DNA of 64,000 nt from Oscillospiraceae bacterium (GTDB taxonomy: Bacteria; Bacillota; Clostridia; Oscillospirales; Ruminococcaceae). Made by a program: the position numbers and the translations under genes. Shown piece after piece: positions 35,541 through 43,484 of this stretch. Each line of letters begins with the position of its first letter. Within the stretch, counting starts at the first letter, position 1. The notes below the pieces were generated by a model. The model was not told the origin of the DNA. It made no database searches and was given only the letters and a program-made list of their open reading frames with translations. The stretch spans positions 62,001 to 126,000 of the forward strand of contig JAGHIE010000013.1 in NCBI GenBank assembly GCA_017887325.1. Direction: 5' to 3'.

Positions 35541-36656
35541 GTGGTTTTTATTAGTACATTATCAAAAAACTTAAATCATAAAGTAAAAACTGATAAATTA
35601 ATGTTTAGTATATGTATAGTAATATCCACCTTCAGTATAATTTTAATGACATCAATATACTTAAATGGTTTGGGCAATTCTAGAATAGTTATAATGCAAA
35701 CAATAGCAACTATTCTAGGAATAACATTGTCAGTAGTGATTTCTTTTATAGATTATCGATTGCTTTTAAAAATATCTCCATTGTTTGCAATTATAGCAAT
35801 AGCTATGGTTTTGTCTTTGAAAATAGAGGGTGTAGGATATACACCGGTAGGTAGTGACGATAATGCTTGGATAAAGTTTGGATTTTTTTCAATACAGCCA
35901 TCTGAGATATTAAAACTGGCATTCATTTACACATTTGCCCTTCATTTGAGTAAAGTTAAAAGAAAAATTAATACATTGGGAACATTTTTATTATTATGTG
36001 TTCATGGGTTAATTCCTATTGTTTTAATAATAGATACAGGAGATTATGGTTCTGCGATAGTATTTGTAGTGATATTTAGTACTATGATGTTTGTAGCAGG
36101 ATTGTCATGGAGATTTATAACAGTTGGATTTACTGTATTATTAGGTTTATCACCTTTTATATGGATGAAATTACCTAATTATTTAAAACAAAGGATTAAG
36201 TTGGCTTGGTACCCAGAAATAGATATTAATGGAATAGGATATCAACAATATCAAGGTAAATTAGCTTTGAAAAACGGTGGATTGTTTGGAAAAGGTTTGT
36301 TTTCAAATAATAAATTAATAGAAGTACCAGAGTGTTATAATGATTTTATTTTTTCCTATATATGTCAGACTTTAGGATTTATAGGAGGAGTTGTAACTAT
36401 AGTATTACTTACTGTTCTTATGGCAAAAATATTGTTAACAGCTATGGAATGTAAACAAGATGCAGGAAGTTATATATGTATTGGTGTTTTTGCGATAATT
36501 TTGATACAGTCAGTAATAAATGTTGGAATGATACTTTGTGTGATACCTGTAATAGGAGTAACTTTACCTTTTGTTAGTTACGGAGGAACTTCTCTTGTAA
36601 TATCATATATATCTATTGGTATGGTGTTAAGTGTTCATAGAACGAATAATAAATAA
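35541..36656 (+). CDS. SEDS family peptidoglycan polymerase (FtsW/RodA/SpoVE)
   Basis: About 371 residues with about 10 membrane segments. SEDS signatures: DDNAWIKFGFFSIQPSEILKLAFI near residue 110, IDTGDYGSAIVF, and the C-terminal VIGVTLPFVSYGGTSLVI. Members polymerise lipid II with a class B PBP. Which role (division, elongation or cortex) cannot be told. The start is unclear: GTG at 35541 lies inside the AAGGTGG ribosome site, and an ATT at 35550 would be better spaced. Confidence 0.88.
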   Translation: MVFISTLSKNLNHKVKTDKLMFSICIVISTFSIILMTSIYLNGLGNSRIVIMQTIATILGITLSVVISFIDYRLLLKISPLFAIIAIAMVLSLKIEGVGYTPVGSDDNAWIKFGFFSIQPSEILKLAFIYTFALHLSKVKRKINTLGTFLLLCVHGLIPIVLIIDTGDYGSAIVFVVIFSTMMFVAGLSWRFITVGFTVLLGLSPFIWMKLPNYLKQRIKLAWYPEIDINGIGYQQYQGKLALKNGGLFGKGLFSNNKLIEVPECYNDFIFSYICQTLGFIGGVVTIVLLTVLMAKILLTAMECKQDAGSYICIGVFAIILIQSVINVGMILCVIPVIGVTLPFVSYGGTSLVISYISIGMVLSVHRTNNK

Positions 36657-36678
36657 ATTTGTTAGAATGGAGTTTTAG

Positions 36679-37233
36679 ATGAGAGTTATAACAGGTGAAG
36701 CTAAAGGTAAGCGTTTAAAAACTTTAGAAGGAATGGATACTCGTCCTACAACAGATAGAGTTAAAGAAGGCTTATTTAATATAATTCAATTTGATTTACC
36801 AGCTAGTAGAGTCTTAGATTTATATGCTGGAAGTGGTCAAATAGGAATAGAAGCACTTAGCAGAGGTGCAGAATATGCTGTTTTTAATGATGAAAATAGA
36901 CAAGCTCAACAAATTATAAAAGATAATTTAGTTAGTACAGGTTTGTTTAAGCGTTCCAGAGTTATATCTATGGACGCAAAAGCTTATTTGAACACAACTA
37001 AAGATGAGTTTGATATAGTTTTTTTAGATCCACCATATAATAAGGGAATATTACCAGAAATATTACCATTAGTGGCTGAAAAAATGACTAATAGAGGAAT
37101 TATTATTTGCGAACATGAAAAGAATGAGGAACTTCCTGAAAAAGTTTTAAATTTTGACTTGAAAAAACAGTATAAATACGGTAAAATTATGCTTAGTGTA
37201 TATAAATTACCAGAAGAAGATGGTGATTTATAA
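36679..37233 (+). CDS. rsmD: 16S rRNA (guanine(966)-N(2))-methyltransferase
   Basis: A 184-residue methyltransferase: MRVITGEAKGKRLKTLEG, RPTTDRVKEGLFNII, VLDLYAGSGQIGIEALSRGA (SAM motif) and the catalytic IVFLDPPYNKG (DPPY). Modifies G966 of 16S rRNA. coaD begins 2 bp after its stop, the standard rsmD-coaD pair of Firmicutes. Confidence 0.95.
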   Translation: MRVITGEAKGKRLKTLEGMDTRPTTDRVKEGLFNIIQFDLPASRVLDLYAGSGQIGIEALSRGAEYAVFNDENRQAQQIIKDNLVSTGLFKRSRVISMDAKAYLNTTKDEFDIVFLDPPYNKGILPEILPLVAEKMTNRGIIICEHEKNEELPEKVLNFDLKKQYKYGKIMLSVYKLPEEDGDL

Positions 37234-37235
37234 AT

Positions 37236-37718
37236 ATGAGAATAGCTGTATGCCCAGGAAGTTTTGATCCTATAACAAATGGACATTTAGACATTATAAA
37301 GAGAGCTTCTTTATTGTTTGATAAAGTAGTTGTTTTGGTGTCTGTAAATCCATCAAAAAATTGTAGTTTTACTCAAGAAGAAAGAGTTGAAATGATAAAA
37401 GAATGCACTCAAAATATGGAAAATGTATCAGTAGATACTTTTTCTGGTCTGTTAGCAGATTATGTTAGAGATAATAATGCGTGTGCTATTGTTAAAGGTT
37501 TGAGAGCAGTTTCTGATTTTGAGTATGAGTTTCAACAATCTTTAGCAAATAAAAATATAAATCCTAATGCAGAAACAGTATTTTTAACAACATCTGCAGA
37601 ATTTATGTTTTTAAGTTCAAGTTTAGTTAAGCAAATAGCTTTGTTTGGTGGAGATATTTCTGATTTTGTTCCACAAGTTATTTTAGATCAAATACAAAAA
37701 AGGTTAAGAAAATTATAG
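37236..37718 (+). CDS. coaD: Phosphopantetheine adenylyltransferase
   Basis: A 160-residue nucleotidyltransferase joining 4'-phosphopantetheine and ATP in CoA synthesis. Motifs: VCPGSFDPITNGHLDIIKRA (with the T/HxGH-type site), VKGLRAVSDFEYEFQ and TTSAEFMFLSSSLVKQIA. Length is typical. Two bp from rsmD. Confidence 0.97.
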   Translation: MRIAVCPGSFDPITNGHLDIIKRASLLFDKVVVLVSVNPSKNCSFTQEERVEMIKECTQNMENVSVDTFSGLLADYVRDNNACAIVKGLRAVSDFEYEFQQSLANKNINPNAETVFLTTSAEFMFLSSSLVKQIALFGGDISDFVPQVILDQIQKRLRKL

Positions 37719-37738
37719 ATTTGAGAGGAAGTTTTGTT

Positions 37739-38206
37739 ATGACAGTACAAGAAACTTTAGATGTAATTGATGAAATGCTAGATAGTGCATTAGCATTACC
37801 TTTATCAGGTGGTAAATGTATGATTAATGCTGATAAACTTCGTCAATTAATAGAAGATATTAGAGTTAACTTACCAAGAGAGTTTGAAGAAGCTAATAGA
37901 ATTGTACAAGACCGTCAAAGAATTTTAGATGATGCAAGAAGAAGAGCTGATACTGAAATTAAAAAAGCAGAAGAAGCTTCTAGAAGATTAGTTGAAGAAC
38001 AAGAAATTTACAAAAAAGCAAAAGCAGCAGGAGCAATGATTTTATCACAAGCTCAAGCTCAATCAAAAGACTTAAGAATTGCAGTTAACGAATTTGCAGA
38101 AAATATATTAAAAACAACAGAACAAGGTTTAGTAGAATCTTTAAGTCAAGTAAAAAATGCTAGAGCTGCACTAAAAACTCCTCCAACTAATAAAAATAAT
38201 GGATAG
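37739..38206 (+). CDS. Conserved coiled-coil protein (clostridial rsmD-coaD-linked family)
   Basis: A 155-residue protein, no signal peptide or membrane span. The N-terminus (TVQETLDVIDEMLDSALALPLSGGKCMINADKLRQLIEDIRVNLPREF) is followed by a long, charged heptad region (about 52-135; EEANRIVQDRQRILDDARRRADTEI...) as in ATP-synthase b-like and DivIVA-like stalks. Similar proteins often follow coaD in Clostridia and are sometimes labelled 'ATPase' without proof. Start at 37739, since GAGAGGAAG lies just upstream; the in-frame TTG at 37721 overlaps it. Function unknown. Confidence 0.7.
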   Translation: MTVQETLDVIDEMLDSALALPLSGGKCMINADKLRQLIEDIRVNLPREFEEANRIVQDRQRILDDARRRADTEIKKAEEASRRLVEEQEIYKKAKAAGAMILSQAQAQSKDLRIAVNEFAENILKTTEQGLVESLSQVKNARAALKTPPTNKNNG

Positions 38207-38229
38207 TACAATTTTTAAAGACTAACTAG

Positions 38230-38260
38230 GTCCTTGGTTTTAAAATCAAGGACTTATTTT
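38230..38260 (+). terminator. Hairpin terminator before hflX
   Basis: Stem GTCCTTGGTTTT with AAAATCAAGGAC (one G-T pair), then TTATTTT. Confidence 0.65.
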
Positions 38261-38293
38261 ATGTGACTTTATAGCAGGAAGGAGGAAATTTTA

Positions 38294-39547
38294 TTGTATA
38301 GTAATGAACAAAGAAAACAAGTTGCTGTTTTGATAGGTGTGAATAATGGTACATATGATGCTGACGAGTCTATTGATGAGTTAGGAGAACTTGCTACTAC
38401 AGCTGGGGCAGAGATTACAGGGAAGTTTGTTCAAAATATGCAAACTATAAATAATAGTACATATATAGGAAGTGGCAAATTAAAAGAAATAAAAGATTTC
38501 TGTCAAAAAGTTGAGGCTGATATTGTAATTTTTGATGATGAGTTGAGCGGTGTTCAAATTAGGAATATAGAAGAAATATTAAAAATAAGAGTTATAGATA
38601 GAACGGTTTTAATATTAGATATATTTGCAATGAGAGCTATGTCAAAAGAAGGTAAATTGCAAGTTGAATTAGCTCAACAAAAATATTTATTACCAAGACT
38701 TATTGGTATGGGAAGTGAATTATCACGACAAGGTGGTGGAATTGGGACAAGAGGTCCTGGTGAAACTAAGCTAGAAAGTGATAAACGTCACATCAGAAGA
38801 AGAATAGATGCGTTAACTCAGCAGTTAAAAGAACTTGAAAAGCGTAGAAATAGAATAAGAGAAAGACGAAATAAAAATAATGTAACAACAATAGCTATTG
38901 TTGGTTATACAAATGTTGGAAAATCAACACTTTTAAATTTGTTAACTAATGCGGGGGTTTTAGCTAAAAACCAACTGTTTGCAACGCTTGACCCAACTGC
39001 AAGAGAATTGAAACTACCAGATGGACAAAGTGCAGTTTTAGTTGATACTGTTGGACTTATAAAAAGATTGCCTCACCAATTGGTAGAAGCTTTTAAATCA
39101 ACATTAGAAGAAACAGCAAATGCAGATTTAATACTAAATGTTTGCGATATATCAAATCCGTTAGTTGATGAACAAATTGAAGTAACTAAAAAATTGCTTG
39201 CAGAATTAGGTTGTGGAGATATTCCTGTTATAACTGTTTTCAATAAAACCGATTTATATAAATTCCAAAATATGCTGACAATTACAGAAAAAAGTGCTTT
39301 TATTTCTGCAAAAGAAAATAAAGGGATAGATGAGCTTTTGAATTTAATTTGTAAACAATTATCTGAAAAAGTTAAAAAGGTTAGTTTGTTAATTCCGTAT
39401 GATAAAGCAGGTTTGTTGGATAAAATAAGAAAACAGGGTAAGATTTTTGCTGAAGAATATGTAGAAAATGGAATAAAAGTAGTTGCAAATATTGATAAGA
39501 AAGATATAAAAAGCATATTGCCATATTTGATTGAAGAAAATATTTAG
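38294..39547 (+). CDS. hflX: GTPase HflX
   Basis: A 417-residue GTPase that splits or rescues stalled ribosomes under stress. The N-terminal HflX domain (VFDDELSGVQIRNIEEIL... RVIDRTVLILDIFAMRA) is followed by the Gly-rich SRQGGGIGTRGPGETKLE, then the G domain: G1 GYTNVGKSTLL, G3 DTVGLI, G4 NKTD. TTG start with AAGGAGG 8 nt upstream. Confidence 0.95.
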   Translation: MYSNEQRKQVAVLIGVNNGTYDADESIDELGELATTAGAEITGKFVQNMQTINNSTYIGSGKLKEIKDFCQKVEADIVIFDDELSGVQIRNIEEILKIRVIDRTVLILDIFAMRAMSKEGKLQVELAQQKYLLPRLIGMGSELSRQGGGIGTRGPGETKLESDKRHIRRRIDALTQQLKELEKRRNRIRERRNKNNVTTIAIVGYTNVGKSTLLNLLTNAGVLAKNQLFATLDPTARELKLPDGQSAVLVDTVGLIKRLPHQLVEAFKSTLEETANADLILNVCDISNPLVDEQIEVTKKLLAELGCGDIPVITVFNKTDLYKFQNMLTITEKSAFISAKENKGIDELLNLICKQLSEKVKKVSLLIPYDKAGLLDKIRKQGKIFAEEYVENGIKVVANIDKKDIKSILPYLIEENI

Positions 39548-39577
39548 CGAAAAAATAGTAAAGAAGATGTGTTACAA

Positions 39578-39949
39578 ATGAAGATTGCGTTACAAGTTGC
39601 AGTAGTTTTTTTAATTTCTTGGTTAGGAGATGTTATATCTACTTTTTTACCAATACCTATACCAGGAAGCGTTATAGGTATGATTTTATTGTTTATTTTA
39701 TTAATGATAAAAATTATAAAAGTAGAACACATAAAAGAAAAAATAGAATTTTTAAAAGTTCATATGCCGATGTTTTTTATACCAGCTGGTGTAGAAATAA
39801 TGGAAAAATATGATTTTGTTAAAGGTAGTATTGTACAATTACTAATTGTTTGTGTTTTATCTACAATAATTACATTTGCTGTTACTGTATACACAGTTAA
39901 GGGTGTAATAATATTACAAAATAAAATAAAAAAGGGGAGTGAAAAATAA
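39578..39949 (+). CDS. lrgA: LrgA/CidA family holin-like protein
   Basis: A 123-residue protein with four membrane helices: ALQVAVVFLISWLGDVISTFLPIPIPGSVIGMILLFILL, HMPMFFIPAGVEIMEKYDFV and IVQLLIVCVLSTIITFAVTV. The PGSVIGM and FFIPAGVEIM motifs define LrgA/CidA. With LrgB it affects murein hydrolase activity and pyruvate uptake in other Firmicutes. ATG at 39578 is used; a GTG three codons upstream is possible. lrgB overlaps by one base. Confidence 0.9.
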   Translation: MKIALQVAVVFLISWLGDVISTFLPIPIPGSVIGMILLFILLMIKIIKVEHIKEKIEFLKVHMPMFFIPAGVEIMEKYDFVKGSIVQLLIVCVLSTIITFAVTVYTVKGVIILQNKIKKGSEK

Positions 39950-40626
39950 TGAAAGAAATATTTCAAAATCCTCTATTTGGGATAATATTATGTATTTTCA
40001 CATACGAATTAGGAATTTTATTAAATAAAAAGTTGAAAACACCAATAGCTAATCCTTTATTAATAGGAATAGTATTATGTATTGTAGTTCTAAAGATATT
40101 TAACATTCCATTTGCAAGTTTTAATAAAGGTGGAAGTATTATTTCAATGTTTTTAGCCCCTGCAACAGTAGCTTTAGCTGTATCTATTTACACTCAATAT
40201 AAACTTTTAAAAGAAAATTTATTTCCTATAATCATAGGTTGTGCAGTTGGAAGCTTAGCATCAATGTCAAGTGTATATATTTTATGTAAATTATTTAGAC
40301 TTGATGAAAAAATAACATATGCAATGGTGCCAAAATCAGTAACAACACCAATTGCTATGGCTGTTTCAGAACAATTAGGAGGTGTAGTTCCAGTTACTGT
40401 TAGTGCAGTTGTTTTAACAGGAATATTGGGAGCTATATTTGCACCAACATTTATAAAACTTTTCAGAGTAAAAGATAGTGTAGCGGTTGGCGTAGCAATA
40501 GGCACATGTAGCCATGCTGCTGGAACAACTAAAGCTATGGAAATAGGAGATATTGAAGGTGCTATGAGTAGTATAGCAATAGGAATTGCCGGATTTATGA
40601 CTGTAATTTTTGCTATGTTTATATAA
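39949..40626 (+). CDS. lrgB: LrgB/CidB family protein
   Basis: A 225-residue membrane protein: TYELGILLNKKLKTPIANPLLIGIVL, FLAPATVALAVSIYTQYKLLKENLFPI, VPKSVTTPIAMAVSEQLGGVVPVTVSAVVLTGILGA, and GTCSHAAGTTKAMEIGDIEGAMSSIAIGIAG, all typical of LrgB. Its ATG overlaps the lrgA stop (TAATG); GGGGAG ribosome site. No lytSR regulator pair is nearby. Confidence 0.92.
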   Translation: MKEIFQNPLFGIILCIFTYELGILLNKKLKTPIANPLLIGIVLCIVVLKIFNIPFASFNKGGSIISMFLAPATVALAVSIYTQYKLLKENLFPIIIGCAVGSLASMSSVYILCKLFRLDEKITYAMVPKSVTTPIAMAVSEQLGGVVPVTVSAVVLTGILGAIFAPTFIKLFRVKDSVAVGVAIGTCSHAAGTTKAMEIGDIEGAMSSIAIGIAGFMTVIFAMFI

Positions 40627-40635
40627 TTTGACTAC

Positions 40636-40664
40636 TTGATTTTTATATACAGATATGCTATAAT
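40636..40664 (+). promoter_or_regulatory. Sigma-A promoter of rplS
   Basis: TTGATT at 40636-40641, 17-nt spacer, TATAAT at 40659-40664 with extended -10 (TGC). A TTGACT at 40628 is 25 nt away and so less likely. Confidence 0.75.
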
Positions 40665-40670
40665 TTTAAA

Positions 40671-40802
40671 GCATTTAATATACCGCTAGGAGCATTATGC
40701 TCTTTTTTAGTGGGGTTTAATGTTTTTATAATCATTAAAGCGGGCAGTCCTCTGCTAAATTTTTATTTGGTAAGAATGTCTGAAAACTAGGAGGAAAAAT
40801 TA
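40671..40802 (+). ncRNA. Structured rplS 5' leader (L19-leader-like)
   Basis: About 130 nt of untranslated leader precede rplS. It can fold an early GGAGCA/TGCTCTT hairpin followed by TTTTTT, an enclosing CCGCTA/TAGTGG pairing, an alternative CCGCT/AGCGG pairing with the later CATTAAAGCGGGCAG segment, and a GCAG/CTGC hairpin. Ribosomal protein L19 autoregulatory leaders are known upstream of rplS in Firmicutes; I judge this by position and folding, not by a covariance search. Confidence 0.55.
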
Positions 40803-41147
40803 ATGGACGCATTAAAACTAATTAGCAATTCTAGCTTAAAAGCTGAATTACCAGTATTAAACATCGGTGACACAGTTAAAGTTCACTGCAGAATTCAAGA
40901 AGGCGACAAATCAAGAATCCAAATTTTTGAAGGTACAATTATCGCTAAAAAACATGGTGGCGTAAATGAAACATTTACAGTTCGTCGTGTAGCTCATGGC
41001 TGTGGTATTGAAAGAGTATTCCCAGTACATTCACCAAATGTAGAAAAAGTTGAAATCGTTCGTATGGGTAAAGTTCGCAGAAGCAAACTATACTACTTAC
41101 GCGATCGTGTTGGTAAAGCTGCTAAAGTTAAAGAAAGACTTCGTTAA
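40803..41147 (+). CDS. rplS: 50S ribosomal protein L19
   Basis: A 114-residue L19: [89 protein letters not shown]. It sits at the 30S-50S interface. Codon choice is strongly biased. AGGAGG ribosome site; a terminator follows, so lepB is partly separate. Confidence 0.99.
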   Translation: MDALKLISNSSLKAELPVLNIGDTVKVHCRIQEGDKSRIQIFEGTIIAKKHGGVNETFTVRRVAHGCGIERVFPVHSPNVEKVEIVRMGKVRRSKLYYLRDRVGKAAKVKERLR

Positions 41148-41166
41148 TTTAAAAAGTAGTGAAAGG

Positions 41167-41201
41167 AAAGGGTGGTTTATTAAAACTACCCTTTTGCTTT
41201 T
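41167..41201 (+). terminator. Terminator after rplS
   Basis: Stem AAAGGGTGGTTT with AAACTACCCTTT (one G-T pair) and tail TGCTTTT. Confidence 0.82.
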
Positions 41202-41242
41202 ACATAATGTTAAAATTTTACCCGAAAGAAAGGTGAATTTTA

Positions 41243-41800
41243 ATGGATAATAAAGGTGAAAGAATTTTTATAAAAAGAAAAGATCTTAGAAAATTATTAT
41301 CTAAAAAAGAATGGTTATATACATTAGAAATAACTGTTATATTGTGTTTTTTAATTTCTTTTGTAAGTACTTTTTTATTAACTATTGCATCAGTAGATGG
41401 AAAATCTATGGAACCTACTTATCACAACAAAGACCTTTTATTAGTATCAAAAACATTTTATAATATAAAAAATGGTGATATTGTAGTTATAGATAAAAAG
41501 AATTTGAACAATGCTATATTAAAAAGAGTTATAGCAACTCAAGGACAAACTGTTGATATAGATTTTGATTCTGGCGATGTTTTTGTTGATGGAAATTTGA
41601 TAGAGGAAGAGTATATAAAAGAAAAAACATATACAATAGGAGATATAAGCAAAAATGAATATCCTCTAACAGTGCCAAATGGGTGTTATTTTGTAATGGG
41701 AGATAATAGAAATAATTCTATGGATAGCAGATATACACAAGTTGGTATGGTTAATGAAGAAGAAATATTAGGAGAAATTCTTTTTAAAATATGGGGATAG
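41243..41800 (+). CDS. lepB: Signal peptidase I
   Basis: A 185-residue type I signal peptidase with one N-terminal membrane helix (about 27-48). The catalytic Ser is in VDGKSMEPTYH and the catalytic Lys in ILKRVIATQGQ; box E is GDNRNNSMDSRY. It removes signal peptides outside the membrane. GAAAGAAAGGTG precedes the ATG. The order rplS-lepB-rbgA-rnhB is standard for Firmicutes. Confidence 0.96.
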   Translation: MDNKGERIFIKRKDLRKLLSKKEWLYTLEITVILCFLISFVSTFLLTIASVDGKSMEPTYHNKDLLLVSKTFYNIKNGDIVVIDKKNLNNAILKRVIATQGQTVDIDFDSGDVFVDGNLIEEEYIKEKTYTIGDISKNEYPLTVPNGCYFVMGDNRNNSMDSRYTQVGMVNEEEILGEILFKIWG

Positions 41801-41842
41801 ATAATTTTATAGATTTTTTAAATGTTAATTTTTTATGAATAC

Positions 41843-41864
41843 ATAAAATACAAGTGTATTTTAT
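41843..41864. repeat. Perfect AT-rich inverted repeat upstream of rbgA
   Basis: Arms ATAAAATACA and TGTATTTTAT around AG, 24 nt before the rbgA start. Too AT-rich for an efficient terminator; operator or processing site possible. Confidence 0.4.
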
Positions 41865-41888
41865 ACAAATACAGATAGGAGGAAGAAT

Positions 41889-42782
41889 ATGTCAGATTCA
41901 CCAGCAATTCAATGGTTTCCTGGTCATATGGCGAAAACCAGAAGACTAATTACAGAAAGTTTGAAAATGGTTGATATTGTATTAGAAATAACTGATGCAA
42001 GAATTCCTATGAGTAGTAGAAATCCTGAATTACACAAATGGCTTTCTAATAAACCAAGAATAATAATGTTGAATAAAGCAGATTCAGCAGACCCAAATGT
42101 TACAGCAATGTGGCTTGATTATTATAAAAAACAAGGAATTCCAGCAATAGCATGTGATTGTAAATCAGGTAAAGGTTTAAACAAATTTTTCCCACTTGTA
42201 AAAAGTGAGTTAGCAGAACTTATTGAACGACGCAAAGCAAAAGGTTTGGTAGGTAGAGCCATAAGAATAATGGTTGTAGGTATTCCAAATGTTGGAAAAT
42301 CAAGTTTCATAAATAGAGTAGCAGGCTCAAAAAGGGCTAAAGTTGAAGATAGACCAGGTGTTACTAGAGGTAGACAATGGGTTAATATCGGAACAGATAT
42401 GGAACTTTTGGATATGCCTGGAGTTTTATGGCCAAAATTTGAGGATCAAACAGTTGCAGAACACTTAGCTTTTACAGGAGCTGTAAAAGATGATGTAATA
42501 GATGTTGAATTATTAGCTATGAGATTATTAGGTGTTTTGAGAAAAGACTATCCTCATACTATAGAAGAAAGATATAAATTATCACCAGAAGAATATGAAT
42601 ATATTGACGATTATGATTTGTTAGAGCTAGTAGGTAAAAAAAGAGGTATGTTAATGTCAGGTGGACATGTTAATACTGAAAGAGCTGCTATAACAGTATT
42701 AGACGAATATCGTTCAGGCAAATTAGGAAAAATTACTTTTGACAGACCAGAAGATATGTCAAGACTATTAAGTGATAAGTAA
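41889..42782 (+). CDS. rbgA: Ribosome biogenesis GTPase YlqF/RbgA
   Basis: A 297-residue circularly permuted GTPase for late 50S assembly. N-terminus IQWFPGHMAKTRRLI; G4 LNKADSAD precedes G1 GIPNVGKSSFINRV and G3 LDMPGVLWPK, as in the YlqF group. C-terminal RbgA domain present. A strong AGGAGG ribosome site. Ends in a terminator before rnhB. Confidence 0.96.
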   Translation: MSDSPAIQWFPGHMAKTRRLITESLKMVDIVLEITDARIPMSSRNPELHKWLSNKPRIIMLNKADSADPNVTAMWLDYYKKQGIPAIACDCKSGKGLNKFFPLVKSELAELIERRKAKGLVGRAIRIMVVGIPNVGKSSFINRVAGSKRAKVEDRPGVTRGRQWVNIGTDMELLDMPGVLWPKFEDQTVAEHLAFTGAVKDDVIDVELLAMRLLGVLRKDYPHTIEERYKLSPEEYEYIDDYDLLELVGKKRGMLMSGGHVNTERAAITVLDEYRSGKLGKITFDRPEDMSRLLSDK

Positions 42783-42786
42783 ATTT

Positions 42787-42820
42787 AAAGGATTGACTAT
42801 TAGTCAATCCTTTTGTGTTT
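42787..42820 (+). terminator. Terminator between rbgA and rnhB
   Basis: Stem AAAGGATTGAC with GTCAATCCTTT, then TGTGTTTT. Confidence 0.82.
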
Positions 42821-42834
42821 TAAGGAGAAATATT

Positions 42835-43458
42835 ATGGATATATTTGAATTTGATAAAAATCAATATGTTGAAAAATTATGTGGGGTTGATGAAGCTGGC
42901 AGAGGACCACTTGCAGGAGATGTGTTTGCAGCTGCTGTAATTTTGCCAAAGGATTGTTATATTGAAGGTTTGAATGACTCTAAAAAATTATCAGAGAAAA
43001 AAAGAGAAAAGTTGTATGATGAGATAATAGAAAAAGCAGAAAGTTATTGTATTGCAACAGCTAGTGTGGAAGAAATAGAGCAAGTAAATATTTTACAAGC
43101 AACATATTTAGCAATGACTAGAGCTGTGCAAGGTTTGAATATATCACCAGATTTAGTTTTAATTGACGGAAACAGAATGCCACCACAATTAAATATAGAA
43201 GCTAGATGTGTTGTTAAAGGAGATGCTACATCAGCTTCAATAGCAGCAGCATCTATTTTAGCTAAAGTTGCAAGGGATAGATATATGCTTGAAATAGCAA
43301 AAGAATATCCAGAATATTTATTTGAAAAACATAAAGGATATGGAACAAAAGCTCATTATGAAGCAATTGATAAATATGGAGAATGTAAAGTTCACAGACA
43401 TAGTTTTTTGAAAAAATATTATGAAAAATTAGAGGAAAAAAACAAAGCAAAAAAGTAG
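42835..43458 (+). CDS. rnhB: Ribonuclease HII
   Basis: A 207-residue RNase HII removing RNA from RNA-DNA hybrids and misinserted ribonucleotides. The catalytic carboxylates lie in CGVDEAGRGPLAGDVFAAAVIL (Asp-Glu), VLIDGNRMP and VARDRYML. Start at 42835 with AAGGAGA upstream; an earlier in-frame ATG at 42772 overlaps rbgA. The last codons GCA AAA AAG TAG form the slippery site A-AAA-AAG directly before the stop; a -1 shift there enters yraN. Confidence 0.96.
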   Translation: MDIFEFDKNQYVEKLCGVDEAGRGPLAGDVFAAAVILPKDCYIEGLNDSKKLSEKKREKLYDEIIEKAESYCIATASVEEIEQVNILQATYLAMTRAVQGLNISPDLVLIDGNRMPPQLNIEARCVVKGDATSASIAAASILAKVARDRYMLEIAKEYPEYLFEKHKGYGTKAHYEAIDKYGECKVHRHSFLKKYYEKLEEKNKAKK

Positions 43459-43484
43459 GAGAAGCAGGTGAAAAATTAACCTGC
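43431..43484 (+). other. Candidate programmed -1 ribosomal frameshift signal (rnhB to yraN)
   Basis: Three parts in canonical spacing: a Shine-Dalgarno-like AGAGG at 43431-43435; 13 nt later the heptamer A-AAA-AAG at 43449-43455 in the rnhB frame, followed by the stop TAG (43456-43458); 8 nt after the heptamer a stem-loop with arms GCAGGT (43464-43469) and ACCTGC (43479-43484) and a 9-nt loop. The same heptamer, with an SD and stem-loop, drives -1 frameshifting in E. coli dnaX. After the slip the next codons are GTA GGA GAA GCA, the yraN frame. Confidence 0.7.
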
